From NCBI GenBank assembly GCA_963969495.1, contig OZ018329.1, positions 146,467,502 through 146,531,501 on the forward strand: a DNA stretch of 64,000 nucleotides, read 5' to 3'. Of this stretch, positions 49,049-61,399 are shown in pieces. The translations under genes were made by a program, and so were the position numbers. The notes under the pieces are model-generated. The model saw nothing but the letters and a program-made list of their open reading frames with translations, did not search any database and had not been told where the DNA came from. Numbering within the stretch: position 1 is the first letter of the stretch; each line of letters opens with the position of its first letter. Source of the stretch: Ceratothoa steindachneri (lineage: Eukaryota; Arthropoda; Malacostraca; Isopoda; Cymothoidae).

Positions 49049-50312
49049 ATGTTACGGAACGCACTGAAGATAATGGAAATTAATACCAACGGCTGGACGA
49101 CGAAAGGAATTCTTTACAGAAATGTATTCAGGGAAATTGATGCGGACATCATCTTAATTTCAGAACACGGGATCGACACGCGTAGTGCAGAAATGAAAAT
49201 CTGGAACTACGATGTGTTGATCACAAATTATTCGCAGGAGCGGTTCGACGGTGCCACTATTGCAATAAAGAAAGGGATTAAATACAAGCAAATAAGAAAT
49301 CTAAAAGAATCCTACCTCGTGATTGAGGTCGAACTCGACTTAGGAAAGTTGGTCATTACTACCGGATATCAACCGCCCAGGAGAGATGTGTTACCAATTC
49401 ACACTCTCACTGGCCTATTTGGCAGAAGAGCCCCCACTCTATTAATAGGGGATCTGAACGCCAGATGCCAAGAATCCGGTAACAGGACCTTCAACAGTAT
49501 AAGAAGAAGCTTGGACCTTTGCTAGACAGAAATATTGCCAGCGAATAGGCCCCGACTTTCCCACCTTTGTCAGAACATGGAAGTGCCACAAAACCAGACA
49601 TCTGTCTGGCGAATCGTCAGCTGCTGTTCAATTACTACATGAAACCAGTCAAGGTACCATGTAGTGACCATATGGGGATCCTACTCACCATCAACAGGAA
49701 GCCTATACAAGTTCCAGCTGTAGTCAGAAAGAACTACAAAAGAGCAGACTGGACGCGGTACGCGCGCCTTCTCGAGGCCTAAGATCCGCCCAACTTGGCG
49801 AGGCAATTCTCGAGGAGATTGACGAGGCACTCGACGACCTCAATAACCATCTCATCAACGCAGATAGGGCTTGTATCCCTAAATCCGAGTATAGGACCAT
49901 CTCTACCTACAACTGGACCGACTACATGAAGGAATTATACCGTGAGCTGAAGTTATTGTATGAAATCAACATCGTGAATGCGTCAGTTCACTCAATGCAA
50001 CGAAGTAAAGAAGTCAAAGAAGAACTGAATCAGTTGATCCTGGAACAACAATGTAGAAGATGGGAGGATGCGATCGATAGCCTCGATCACGAAGCAACTC
50101 CCAAAGATTTTTGGAAAAAGATCCGAAATCTCAAAGGATCGACTTGGAAGAAGAAGCAGAAGATCGAGCTACAAAAAGAAGATGGAAACATCGAGCGTTT
50201 CTTGTTGTGTCGAGAATTTATTCTAGGGATACTAAGCGTTAGGCCCGAGAGTGATAACAGTGAAGAGAGAGTTGCAAGTACGAGAGTAAGGCAGAAGACC
50301 ATATTGAGATAA
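49049..50312 (+). pseudogene. ORF2 N-terminal part: APE-type endonuclease and linker
   Basis: Starts 40 bases after the ORF1 stop. It reads LKIMEINTNGWTTKGILYRN (first motif), IILISEHGI (the active-site Glu as SEHG), VITTGYQPPRR, LLIGDLNARCQ (GDLN box) and, after a shift at about 49520, PDICLANRQLLF and VPCSDHMGILL (SDH box). These are the ordered motifs of apurinic-type endonucleases that nick the target. The linker (49790-50312) has YNWTDYMKELYRELKLLYEI and DFWKKIRNLKGS, the usual approach to RT. It ends with a stop at 50310 and no RT follows. Confidence 0.8.
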
Positions 50313-50349
50313 ATGGCTGCGAAAAAAGAAAAAGGCAGATTAGTTTTTC

Positions 50350-53084
50350 TATTACGATAGACGCCGCCAGCTGTCAAGAAAGATAGATAAGAGTCTATTT
50401 TGGAACGTCTACATTCATTCCAGGCCATACAAATCAACATGCAATGAGGTTCCTAATCGGTAAAACTACGGGTCACCAGTTATTGGGGGCAAAGGGATAC
50501 CTGTTAATCTGACTCCAAATGTCCGTTTTGTTATCCACTTGTCGGTTGGGTTACGGTAACCTGATAGACTATTTGGCGGGAAGAGGGAATCAGAAGAAAT
50601 TACGGTTTTGTAGGCATTTAATCTTCGCTTAGGACTACCTCAGTTCGGGCAAGTGAAATCGCCGAGTTTCGGATTCGTTTGTGTGCTCACGTCCTTTTGA
50701 CTGGCTATCAGTGTTAATAAACTCAGTGTTTCTTGTCTCTTTCCTTCTCTGTCACACTGCGTGTGGACGGACCGTGGATTGAGGTACTGTCTGACTCTTG
50801 GCAGGTGACTTAGTTATGATACTAATAATACTAACTCTTGTCAGTATTATTAGTATCATAAATAATACTAAGGGCATCATAAATCATACAGCCCCTAAAT
50901 TTCTAACGTTAATTTAGGAGCGTAGCTCCGCTTTTCCAATCCGAGCAAGGGACGGAGCTTATCTGATTAGAGAGTATGTGCGTGTATTCTCCGATCCGAC
51001 CGCTGGCCAGTGCTCATTCGATCAGGGAGTATGTGCACGTTCACTGGTTCAGTGCAGGCACGTGTGCACCAAGAGAGTATCTGAATTTGGAAACTTGATG
51101 GGGCTTTATCAAGCCGACATCCATAGTAAGATTGATTTCGTCTTTCACCAGTTTACGTCATGGCTGGTGGATCAGGCTCCCTATCTATTAGATTCCGCCC
51201 CATGTATGCACAGATGTTTCCAATCTCTTTGTTATCTTTGTGGCCAGACCTTCGGGTCGCACTTGTTTCCTCATGTGTGTTTGTGTGTATATTCGCGTGG
51301 GAACACAACGATTATACAAAATATTCTGCTTTGCATTGATACATAGTTTATTAAATTTCGATTTAACATTATTTACAGGTATTTGCTTTGTTTTAAATTA
51401 ATTAATTGTTACAAGATGGCATATTATTTCAATGTTCGATTTGTGTGTCCAATTTCAAGATTTCACAGGGCCAACGTGGTACTCATTTGTGAGGTGCTTT
51501 GTTGGATATAATCCACCTTTAATTGGGCACCACAAAACACCTGGATGAGAAAGAGCATAAATCTGATCGATCACATGCAAATGATATTCGAGATGTATGA
51601 AAGAAAGAGAACAATCAGACAAAGAAAACAAGGAGCAGCGTGGCAGGGCTATCCTGCAATCCGACTTCTCGAACGACAAACTAAAAAGAATGACCCTAAC
51701 AATTGCGTCTTCATTTTCTGGCCCTGAAAAACGATAGATTCGTATGGTTGTCAAGCGAGGGACCAGAGAATTGCATAACCGAAATTGCGGAAATGCCTTT
51801 GAGCGCATTCGATATGACGTCAGAAATGCCAAAACAGAGCGAATGTCACTCGCCAGCATAGGGTGCGCTCCGAATGTTGATAAAATTCGAATGCATGGAT
51901 GAAGTGCCAAGAGCCAAAAGAGTATCAAGCAAATGCTTGTGGTCGGTGAAAATGGTGAATTTACCATTTCAAAATACGGACGGAAGTGACGGACTGCGAG
52001 ATAAACATAATGTAGTTCTCAAAAGAAAATGCTGTAATTATTTTTCGAATCAGCGAGAGGATAAAATAAAGCAAGAATTAGCCAAACATCACCAACATTC
52101 TGTTTAGCGCTATATCTATGTAAATTTAGGAAGTGTTTAATAGAATGTTGACCATGGCACCAGGACAAAGATTTGTGAGGCAAACAACGTAAGCTATATC
52201 ATATTTAGTATGAGAAAACACCCCACCCTTCAGAAAAGACAAATGAAAAGAAGATAGTCTTTTAATTTTAGAGAACAGAACGCTCAATGACTGATTGACT
52301 TAGTCTCAGTTCGGACAAATGTGTGACAAAAGTTAATCATAGCAGAGAATCACTGAAATAAATTGAGCGAACAAGGTAGCGAGTAATCAATACAAATTGT
52401 CACTGAGAAAACGAATTCCATTAAGAGAAACATATTTCAGAGGGAGAGTTGCGAGACAACAAAGAGACACTTAGAAGTATTGAACAGGATACCGTACTCT
52501 TCCACACGACAAAAGACCTGCGTATAGTGATAAGGATATTCCTCTCTTAAATAAACGAAGATGCGACCAAGAGGTAGTTTATGTAGAAAAAGACGAATAA
52601 GAAGTCTCTCTGAACCTAATCCATGAAACGTTGCAGGGTCTTACTACTGATGAAAAACATAAGCCATTTGAAGCATCTTGAAAGAGTTGAAGGCACTTGG
52701 TGACATCAATCTTTGGAACATGCTCAAGGGACTGTCCTGTTTAGACTGTTGCATCTGGCACCTGGTGGAGCAATAGTCCATCCCGACCACAGTGAACACG
52801 GGGTTGCTATCTCTATCAAGGAAAACCATAGCACAAGAAATAGGATCTGGTGTTATCCCGAGACTGTCATCCATAATAAAGGGGAAGGCAATTGTTGGTA
52901 AATGCCACCACCTCTTTAAATATCCAACTATCTTTTCATTCATTTGGATTTCAGTGTGGCGGGAGGAATCATGTGTAGCATATGAAACCACAACAGTTGA
53001 CACCTGGAAGACCTTGTATCTTCCTTGCGCTAACATACAGAAAGAAGGCTTCGAAGATAAGCGTTCAGTCACCACTCCAGTCAC
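50350..53084 (-). pseudogene. Ty3/gypsy pol ghost: RT, RNase H and integrase zinc domain
   Basis: Minus-strand frames hold decayed gypsy Pol motifs in the normal order. RT: HVPKIDVTKCLQLFQDAS near 52700, LQRFMD followed by VQRDFLFVFFYIN near 52620-52560, and FCRVEEYGILFNTSKCLF near 52470. RNase H: GKFTIFTDHKHLLDTLLALG (51968-51909) and DVISNALKGISAIS near 51800. Integrase zinc domain: VIDQIYALSHPGVLW near 51560, and a separate FVWPGMNVDVP at 50435-50403. Stops and shifts occur every 50-100 bases. Several assignments rest on short motifs, but their order is consistent. Confidence 0.65.
50815..50860. repeat. Perfect 18-base inverted repeat
   Basis: TATGATACTAATAATACT (50815-50832) and its exact reverse complement (50843-50860) enclose a 10-base loop. 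It is a strong hairpin in AT-rich DNA inside the gypsy ghost. Confidence 0.9.
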
Positions 53085-53099
53085 TGTCTTGAGAAAATG

Positions 53100-54385
53100 G
53101 TTCTATCTCACGAGTCCTTCATCTTCATCTCATTAAAGTCTCCAATTGTTTTGTTGTTTTTTTTTGCTCATGCCTTCTCAGAAGCGAGGACTAGAGACCT
53201 ATATAAACAACCTTTAATGTCCCCAGGTTGCATGAAACCAGACTTGACTTCCTTTTTGCGTTGGTGTGGCGATTGATAGGATGAGATGTATGCGCATTAA
53301 TAATCCATTTTTGTGTTTAATGGACTAATAACATCCCCGCGACCGTTTAAGGCTTACTGCTTATAGTGAGCAGGCCTTACTACTTTGTTGGATGCGTGCT
53401 AACTAAAGGTGTTGGGTCCTGCCTCTTGGTCTACATATTATATGACAAATCTTCATATCATGATCATTTTGTTGATGACTAATAAGACTTACTAAAAGCT
53501 TCAACTTTGAGGCATTTGTCTAACTTGGGAGGCACACATTCATAGACTTAGGGTATCTTGTGCCTGCTCCATCTAGATTCTCCGCTCCGTGGCGTTTAGA
53601 ATATGGAGTGTTGATAGAGTTACCGCCATGAATCCTCTATCGATATTTGGTCGGTTCAAAACTCAATTATTGAGTTGAATTCCGCTCCTCCGCATCCGAG
53701 CGTTTATTGCAGATGGTAGTTTTCGATTGACGACCGAAGCCTAGCTCACGTTTGCGATAGAGAGCCTCCATTTTGATAGGATTGGGGGTGGGTGGAGAGG
53801 TTGTTACTCGCTTAATAGGTTCACAATGCATGATATGCTTGAACGCGATAGTTCAGCTACTCCCAAGTTCGGCAACTGCTCTCAGTTCTTCCGTGAGCTA
53901 TCTCGATATCGCCTATGTCAGAGAGAGACAACAAAAAAAACACAAAACACTGAACCATTTTGATTTTAGTGCTAGGAAACTCCTTCGAGAGTTTGGCAGT
54001 TGGCGCACATTGTTCTCTGGAGATTCCCCTTTTGAAGATACTACATTTGAACGTTTGTCGCCACCCCTCTGCTATCAAAACCTGTACATTACTGTATTTA
54101 TTAAATTCGTTTTCATGGAGCATATATTAGGCAATACTGGTGTCGTTGTAGCGTACAGAGATAGCTTCAAAGTCCTAGGATTTTTTAGCACCCTCTTCAA
54201 CACAACCCCACCCATCCCCACCCCCGCGCTCGAAGCTAGTGCTTGCCTTCCGTGCGCGTGGGTGCCAGATGAATAAGTTATATAAAAACCTCCGGGCACT
54301 GCGTCAGGAGGTGGTTGTAATTTAACATTCGGTACGGGTGATTACGCGAGATGCCCGGTTCGGGGGCCGTTTTGTTTCTCATAGG
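53100..54385. other. No recognised gene
   Basis: A 167-codon plus-strand frame (53773-54276) has no motif I recognise and no coding-like neighbour. I do not call it a gene. The rest has only short frames. Confidence 0.45.
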
Positions 54386-54389
54386 GACT

Positions 54390-54600
54390 TAGAGACCGCG
54401 CTGATTGTTCGTGTGGCATAATAATTTTTGCATGCCCTTCTTCGCTGCTGAGTGTCCTATGATGCTGAGATTATCTATTTCTTGGATCCTGGGCACATAA
54501 GGATTGCTAAGAATAAGGGCACTGATTTGGAGGGCAGGCTTTCCGCACATATGGCGCAACTTGGGCGGTGTTTCACCATTCTCCATATATATTCCATGTC
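54390..54600 (+). pseudogene. RNase H fragment of a non-LTR Pol (faint)
   Basis: The frame near 54463-54530 reads AEIIYFLDPGHIRIAKNKGT. The expected motif in family A is EIIFCWVPGHVGIAGNEGA, so eleven or so of nineteen positions agree. It is the only motif seen, so this is a weak call. Confidence 0.4.
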
Positions 54601-56780
54601 AGGGATCAAGAAAACTCTCTGAGTTGCATGGCAAAGAAGATAGGATTAGGATTCGGCGCTCGCAAATAGGAAAATGGCGAGGCAATGCATCCCAACTGTT
54701 CTCGTAAATCAATCCATCAATGCTTCGACGATACTATATCATTATTTTCACCTCCGAATCGGAATCGGACGGAACACTCCCTTTAACCTTACCTTGATTC
54801 CTGCCTGGTGCACCATATACATAGTAAGCTACTTTTTGTTTGAGTTTCCTAGTCTGAGAGGGACCTCAGTGAGTGGTTTTATCCCGCTACCGTGACGAGT
54901 GGAATCCCTACCACCTGTTCCGAGTCCTTGGAACGGACTCGTGCGTGTCAGTTTGTGCCAGGTATTTATGTAAAATTTTAAATTGTTCAGATCCAGTTTG
55001 TTTCTCCAAGCGAAGGAGGCCACCATTAGGAACCTATCCGTAACTTTTGATTGTTTAATCGTTTGTTGCTCTGTTTTTCCCCCTTTATGTTTTGCTTACT
55101 TAATTGGTTTGTTTTTTAACGCCGTCAGATGGAAGCACTAAAAATAACTTTAGAACATCATAAGGACAAACTGGAATCTGATCGAAATCTAGAAACATAT
55201 CAATACGATTCGAAAATAATATAAGAAGTATATGTTCGGGATAGTACGAGCGTTTAAAGACGTGTAATCGCAGGATTTTGTCTAGAAGCTCTATACAATT
55301 TTATAAATAGGATGAAATAAAAACAAAATATGGGATTTGGAAATAACTGTAACCAATGAATAAATATGTAAGGTCAAATGCTCAAAAATATCCCTTTAAA
55401 GTGTTTTATGAAATCTTATCATGGGTTCACGTCGAACCAAAATAACATTTGATGTAGGTGAATCCGAATGGATAAGTACTCTGAAAAGAGCACTGTTCCT
55501 GTATTGTAATACATCTCTTTTGGGAAAAGTCCGAATGGACAGTAGTCAAATGATCGGGAGAGGGGGAGGTTCCCTAAGCTGGTGTGATCTGTGTAAACAA
55601 TGCAAACTAAAATGAGTAAATATACAAAACTACAAAATAATAACGAGCGCGTAAAAATTCTGCCAGACCCTTTAAGAAATAAGGAGAGCTCGTGCTGGGT
55701 CTTAAGGAGCAATAAGCTGTGAAACTAAGACCACCACGCTCCTAAAGTTCAACGTTCAGCCCGAAAAGTAAATAGTAAACTTAATAAAAGTAAATACTAC
55801 CAACATTATAATCTATATATTTCTAACTTAAAAAGAATAAAAAGCTTAATCCTATTTTCCCAATTAAGTCATTTTCCTACGCAGTTCCTAATTTGTATCC
55901 CCTAACTATTTGTTCTGTTAACTCGAGGAATTTTAGTACCATTTTCAAAGGAAACAAAGGACATGAATATGATATGTTTGGTTGAATGAGTATACAAATC
56001 TGTGTCAACAACTGTAGGGAATAATTACACCCCTCAATCTAGAACGAAAATAATGCAATGGCTTGTATATATTTAATTTAAATAAAAAAATGGAGGATTT
56101 AAAATAGAATTTGTGCTTTGAGCCCCAAAATGAGAGATATAGTGGGATTTGGAAAGTATTGAAGGGATGTTTCCCAGACGTCACCATCTCAGGTTATTAG
56201 ATATCAAAACTTGGCCCTTAAATGACTTTAATCTTATAGAAAGAAATAAAATAATGGCTTTGTTTCATTTCGGCTAGAATTAATATATCTTGAACTAAAA
56301 ACAAACTATATACAATAAACTAACTCCAAAAAACAGATTCGAATCTATTAAACGCTCTAAGTAGGAACTAATTTTATTTAAGGAATGTTATTAATTACTT
56401 ATATATAATTAAATAACAATTGTTGATCTATAATAATGTAAAACATTGTAAAATAAATTAATATATGTAGAATGTACAAATTTAATTTTATATAGAACTC
56501 ATATTGAATATAAAAAATTAAGTCCATTTGTATCTGTTAAATGCCGCCGTGTATGTGGACCATTTATATATATGGTGATGTGGGGGTATACCGATGTAGG
56601 GGGCGTAGCAAGCAGATGTCATAATATCCCTCCTCCTGTAATAATAATAAAATAGTTAGCCTAAGGTTTTTAAAGAAGAAAATGGGAAGCCTCAAGATGG
56701 CGGTAGAGCTTTGTTTATATCGCGCATCGTCGGACCTTCAGGTGAGTTTTTCGATACTTGATGAAATAGTTCACGTTTCT
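54600..56780. other. No recognised feature
   Basis: AT-rich sequence with short frames only. Nothing assigned. Confidence 0.5.
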
Positions 56781-56824
56781 TATATAGTATTTCGTGACCG
56801 CGAAAGTGTGCTGATTCCGGTGGT

Positions 56825-58044
56825 ATGACTGTTATTAGTGACAACTATGTATCTGCCATGATATTTGCAAAAAAATATGCAGTCCAGCCATTTGTTGGTT
56901 CCTCATGGCTGGCTTCGTTTCGTAAGCGAATCAGGGGTATATCGAACTGTTCTGTCGACCCCCTATTTAAATCCCTTCTCATCCCAAACGCTATGAAAAG
57001 TACTTTGTTTTATACAATCCTCCAATGCATACTTTGTAATATGAAATTATGTTTGTAAATTCATTCCAATCTAGTTTAATTTGTTGTGATTGAATATGAA
57101 GTTTTTTTTTACATATAAACAGTATTTCAAAGACTTTGAAGACACATACAGTGAACATGAAGACTCAGAAACCCAAAACCAGACAATCCAGAAGAGGTAG
57201 GCCTAGACAGAGATGAGGGACTACATTCAGCAACTCCAGGTGTTACTGGTGACTCCGTTGATAGTGAATCAGTAGCGGTTCCTGTTCGCCCTCTAGCTAT
57301 GATTGCCCCTAGTGAATCGCCTATGAATCCTGATGCTCCTACTTGGCCTAGCACCACGCAAGTACCTTCAGTACCAAGCCCTCAGCAGAGTCCTATTACG
57401 TTTAATACCACACCTACTCGTGACTCCATTCGTCCGTTTCTGAAAGTTCAAACATAGCCAGTTGGAATGGGAGAAAAAAGGTTAAAAGCTGCATCTTAAC
57501 TGAAAATCAACAGACAATTTCTGATTTACAAGCAAAGGAAGAAAAGAAGAAGAAGCATAAGGAACAGAAGGAAGTAGAAAAAACTAAAAGGAAGAAGGTA
57601 GCCAAGGGTAGAGCAAACAAGAATATGCAGGTCAGGGACGACAATGACAGCTCGGAGGATGAAGAAAACGTAGAAGTGAGACTGGCTGATTCGTTCGAGT
57701 ACTCAGACGAGGCAGAAGTAGAGGACGTGGGGCTGGAAACCCCATTCGAGGACAACACCCCAGCGCTAAACGGCTTCGTTTTAATTCAACTAGAGTTGGA
57801 GGAAGGGAAGAACGCAGGAACTAAGGTCTACTATGTGGATAAAGTCTTGAATTTATCGTACTTACGAGCAAGTTCGAAAATGGGCAACAAAGACACTTTC
57901 TATTTCCCTGTAAATGAGGACATCGCTAGTGTGAAGGGGAATAAAGTCAAGGGGACCTTGGGGAAACCGGTAGTGGCTATTGCCAAGCGCCTTGCTCGAT
58001 ACATTAGATTTACAAAGCCACTATCTAACTTCAACATACGTTAA
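56825..58044 (+). pseudogene. Pogo/Tigger-like (CENP-B type) transposase, internally deleted
   Basis: At 56850-56945 the frame reads MIFAKKYAVQPFVGSSWLAS and FRKRIRGIS, which resembles the second HTH (CENP-B) domain of pogo-like transposases. From 57180 the sequence jumps to the C-terminal region: VQTIRPF-type blocks (DSIRPFLKVQT near 57423), GRKKVKSCILTENQQTISDL near 57467, a Lys-rich segment, an acidic stretch (DDNDSSEDEENVEV), and the final domain FVLIQLELEEGKNAGTKVYY with YFPVNEDIASV and PLSNFNIR (57770-58041). The DDE catalytic core between them is missing. The last 140 codons (57625-58044) are open. A frame shift lies near 57450. Confidence 0.65.
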
Positions 58045-58049
58045 GTACA

Positions 58050-61000
58050 ATGTAGAAACCTGATTGTATTAGCCATTCTTTAGTAGGTTACACCAACCTA
58101 TTATTATATAGGTTAGTATAAAATTTTATAAATCTTATTTTTGCAACCATTTCCAGTTGGAAATTAATATCTATTTTAGTTTGATAGTACAAACTATGTT
58201 GGAAATATATTTGGACACATTTAAGTGGTATATACTGATATAATTATCAGGTATTAGGTTAAAAAGGCTCTTAGTTCATTTGCTTTCAATTTTTATTTGA
58301 GGATAACATTTAAAACAATATTCTGATTCATTTTATTAGTAAAAATTATGGTGTTTGGATCTCCCCTTACCAAATTTGGAACAACCCCTATAGTGTGAGT
58401 GATCCGGAAAGTCATACCCCTTTGAGAAAAACTTAATTGTGAACCGTGTATATTTCTTACATTTCTGAAAAAAAAATCACCAATGTTTTTCAATAAAGTT
58501 GTTTTCCTGATTTTTAATCAATATTTTTCCCTTAGTAGTTCGTATTATCCCCACCTCACCCTATGGGTAAATTGGAAAGTACCTCAAAAGGCCCGCTGAT
58601 TAAAGAATACTGAATCCAGCACCGAAGATCTCATTTCCCTAAAAGAAATCCCTGATCACCTTTACCCAGCCTGCAATCAAGAAAGACGGCCTTCAATCAA
58701 GAACGAAAATAACTCTATCCCCTGGAGTCAGTGTCTCGGGTAAAAGGCACTCTCTAAAGAATCGATCCGGTAGCCACCAAGCCAAACCAAGAAACCTATT
58801 TGGCTACCCAGGAGTGGTACTAAAATTCGGTAACAAATCACCCTTGCTAACCAAACCATTCACAACAGGGCAACAACACCTATAATGAACATAGTGAATC
58901 AAGATATTTTGGATCTTTTGAAGAATAGCGGTCACAAATTTGTGACCTCTATTGTTAAAAAGTTAGTTGACGTCGTCAGTCAGTCTACTAGAATCAAACT
59001 TTGAAGAAAATATTACAGTATCGTTAACAAAGTAAACGTGACCGAAATATCTCGAATTAACTCGTAATCTCTTTTTTTTTCAAGTAAAAAGTCCTGAAAT
59101 TATTTTTAGAGGAACGTTATAAAGAGCTTTTATTTGTATTTTTATACTGGCAGAAAGTAAATTACTGTCTGAATCAGGACCTTAAATGCCCATAGTAATA
59201 GTACCTAATTTAGCAGTTTGTATGTCCCATCATGGAATTGTTTTCAAAATAGTTTATGTTGTCTGAGCTGTAGTGTACCTACATCATTTAGCAATAAAGG
59301 AAAATTAAAGATTGACTATAGTGCTAAATAATTTTAACGCACATTAAATATTAACTTTGAGGAAATAATAATTATTGAAGGAATACATGTGTTGTGGTAC
59401 ACTAGATTATATGCAAACAATGGATTAAAAATTGGGAATAGGATTTATCAGGAATGAATAGATATTTTAGTGTTTAGATCAATGAAGTTAATGCTTGATG
59501 ATTTCGATGGTTCGAAAAAAATATGACGGAATATGTCAAACTCAAGTGGTTTTTATTAGACAATTATTTACCTAAATGGAATACAACACTAATTAAATAT
59601 AAAAAAATACCAGCGACTAAGCAAAACCTCTAGAAAGATAAGAAGGAAATACATTATTATTTTTAGTTACATATGTATCTTCTATAACCAAATCAGGGAC
59701 AATTACTAGTATTTGCTTGCCTGCTTAATGTTGTCCTTTGAAGAAAATTGCCGCGAATGACGTCCTTCCCGTTCGAATGGTAGATAAGGAGTAAGCATAT
59801 AGACCATGGCCGATGAAGATATTAGACTTCCGGAAGAGTTGCGCTCACCAACAATAGCACTAGCTTGACCCCCATAATAAACTCCAATGAAATAGCCTAC
59901 ACGTTTACAAAAAATCTAGTCTTGGAATCGATTCCCTTTTATTTACCAAACGACCGTAACGTTTTTTAATGCCACGACAATGAATAAAAGTCAGTTACAG
60001 AATAATGTATATTAAGACCATAATCACCACCGAAGGTGCATCGTTATAAGCAGTCTTATTTTTTTTAAAAAATGGTGCATTTGGTTTGTCATGCGTCACA
60101 AATCTATATTTATGCTGTTTAATAAAATCTCCCATTTGCAGACGTATTTGTTTCGTTAGTTTCTTTTTCATTTCACTTTGTCATGTAATTGTCAGCAGAG
60201 TTTGTTCATGTTTGTTACTTCCAATTTCATTTGTTTGAATACTTGGGTTGTGTTCGGTGTTTCGTCTGCGCTCAGCTCCTTTTTTTATCTTTGTTTTCGA
60301 ATTCGTTGATTTACATTTTTTTTTACTAAGAAATATCGAGCTGAGTGTTTTGAAAAGAACTAAAATAGTAGGGGGATGGGGGTTAAGAGCAAATTATGTG
60401 TTAGCGAATAAGTTTTTTTATTGAAAATGTAAAAGAGTTTATGAAAAGCAAATCATCTTTTGCTCTTCCCCACGCCCAGACAACATTTCAGGTTCTGTTT
60501 GGATTAATCTAATTTTGAAGTTCAAGAACAAACAGATTAAGTTTCACTATATTTAGATACTTTTAATACAGTTTCTTTTTTTTAGTTTAAATTAAGAAGA
60601 ATTAGTTATTTAAGAAGAATTGGTTATGTTGAGAGAAGTTGGTTAGTTGGGTCTAGTTAGGTTAGTTCTATCCCAGTAACGCTTCACCTGCGAGGAACAT
60701 TATAGTCAGATTCATTTATAAGATCTTAAAGTACTAAGCAAAGATCCATTTCTCTGTGGGAGTGATTAGGATCCCTAATTAACACTATCACCGCCAGTGC
60801 ATACGATTACTTGGCAATGTATATTTGTATAAGTTGCTCAGTGCCGGAAAGAAAAGATTAGGATCACTTTGGGTGATATGTCACGAAAAAACAAATAGAG
60901 CTTGCGTAGGTTTTCAGTCGGTCAAAGGAAACTGTCACAGGACTCACAAAAAGCTGTAATATAATCCAGAGAAGACAACCTATTGAAGCTATTCGGCTAT

Positions 61001-61395
61001 CTTGTTATATTTACCGTTCTAATCGATAAACTTCGGGAATTATTCCTCATGAAACAGAGTGACGTTTACTGCCTCGCTGAAGGACGAACAACTTTGACCT
61101 ATGGGAAATGATAAGAAAAAGTAAGTGATAAACAACTTGCAACGGAGAGCAGGAAGAGTCGTAACAAACAAAAACTTGCGGAAAATTGGTTAATACCTTT
61201 CTAGTGTTAAGGGAACCTCAACCATCTTACGTACTAAGCTATGAACATACTAAAATAGTTCAAAGTTAGAAGGCGGAGTACGGTCAGAAGAAGAAAATAA
61301 CTCACCTGGGAGACGAATATGAGTACCACAGACTCACTCTGTAGCTGAACATTGCATATCTTCATTCCAAAATGATCAAATTATACACAAGTTCA
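58050..61395. other. No recognised feature
   Basis: AT-rich sequence with only short frames. A small direct repeat (CAATCAAGAA) is at 58674 and 58695. TTAGGTTAG-like patches near 60655 are too short to be telomeric. Confidence 0.5.
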
Positions 61396-61399
61396 AGGC

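Larger units (their letters stand above)
47551..50320 (+). mobile_element. Non-LTR retrotransposon with Gag and endonuclease, lacking RT
   Basis: A plus-strand element with a 5' region (47551-48200), ORF1 with zinc knuckles (48211-49010) and ORF2 starting with an APE-type endonuclease (49049-49780) and linker (49790-50312). Similarity stops near 50330. No RT or RNase H follows, so the element is truncated at its 3' side, which is unusual for this class and suggests later deletion or rearrangement. Clade is not certain; the ORF1 pattern resembles I/jockey-group elements. Confidence 0.75.

Noticed and set aside
48667..49089. Minus-strand open frames rich in Phe and Ser
   Set aside because: They are the antisense of the acidic ORF1 tail and the start of ORF2 on the plus strand.
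51455..51967. 170-codon minus-strand open frame as a new gene
   Set aside because: Its only recognisable parts are gypsy integrase and RNase H remnants in changing frames; it is part of the decayed pol.
53773..54276. 167-codon plus-strand open frame
   Set aside because: No recognisable domain, no splice context and antisense frames of similar length; it cannot be told from chance.
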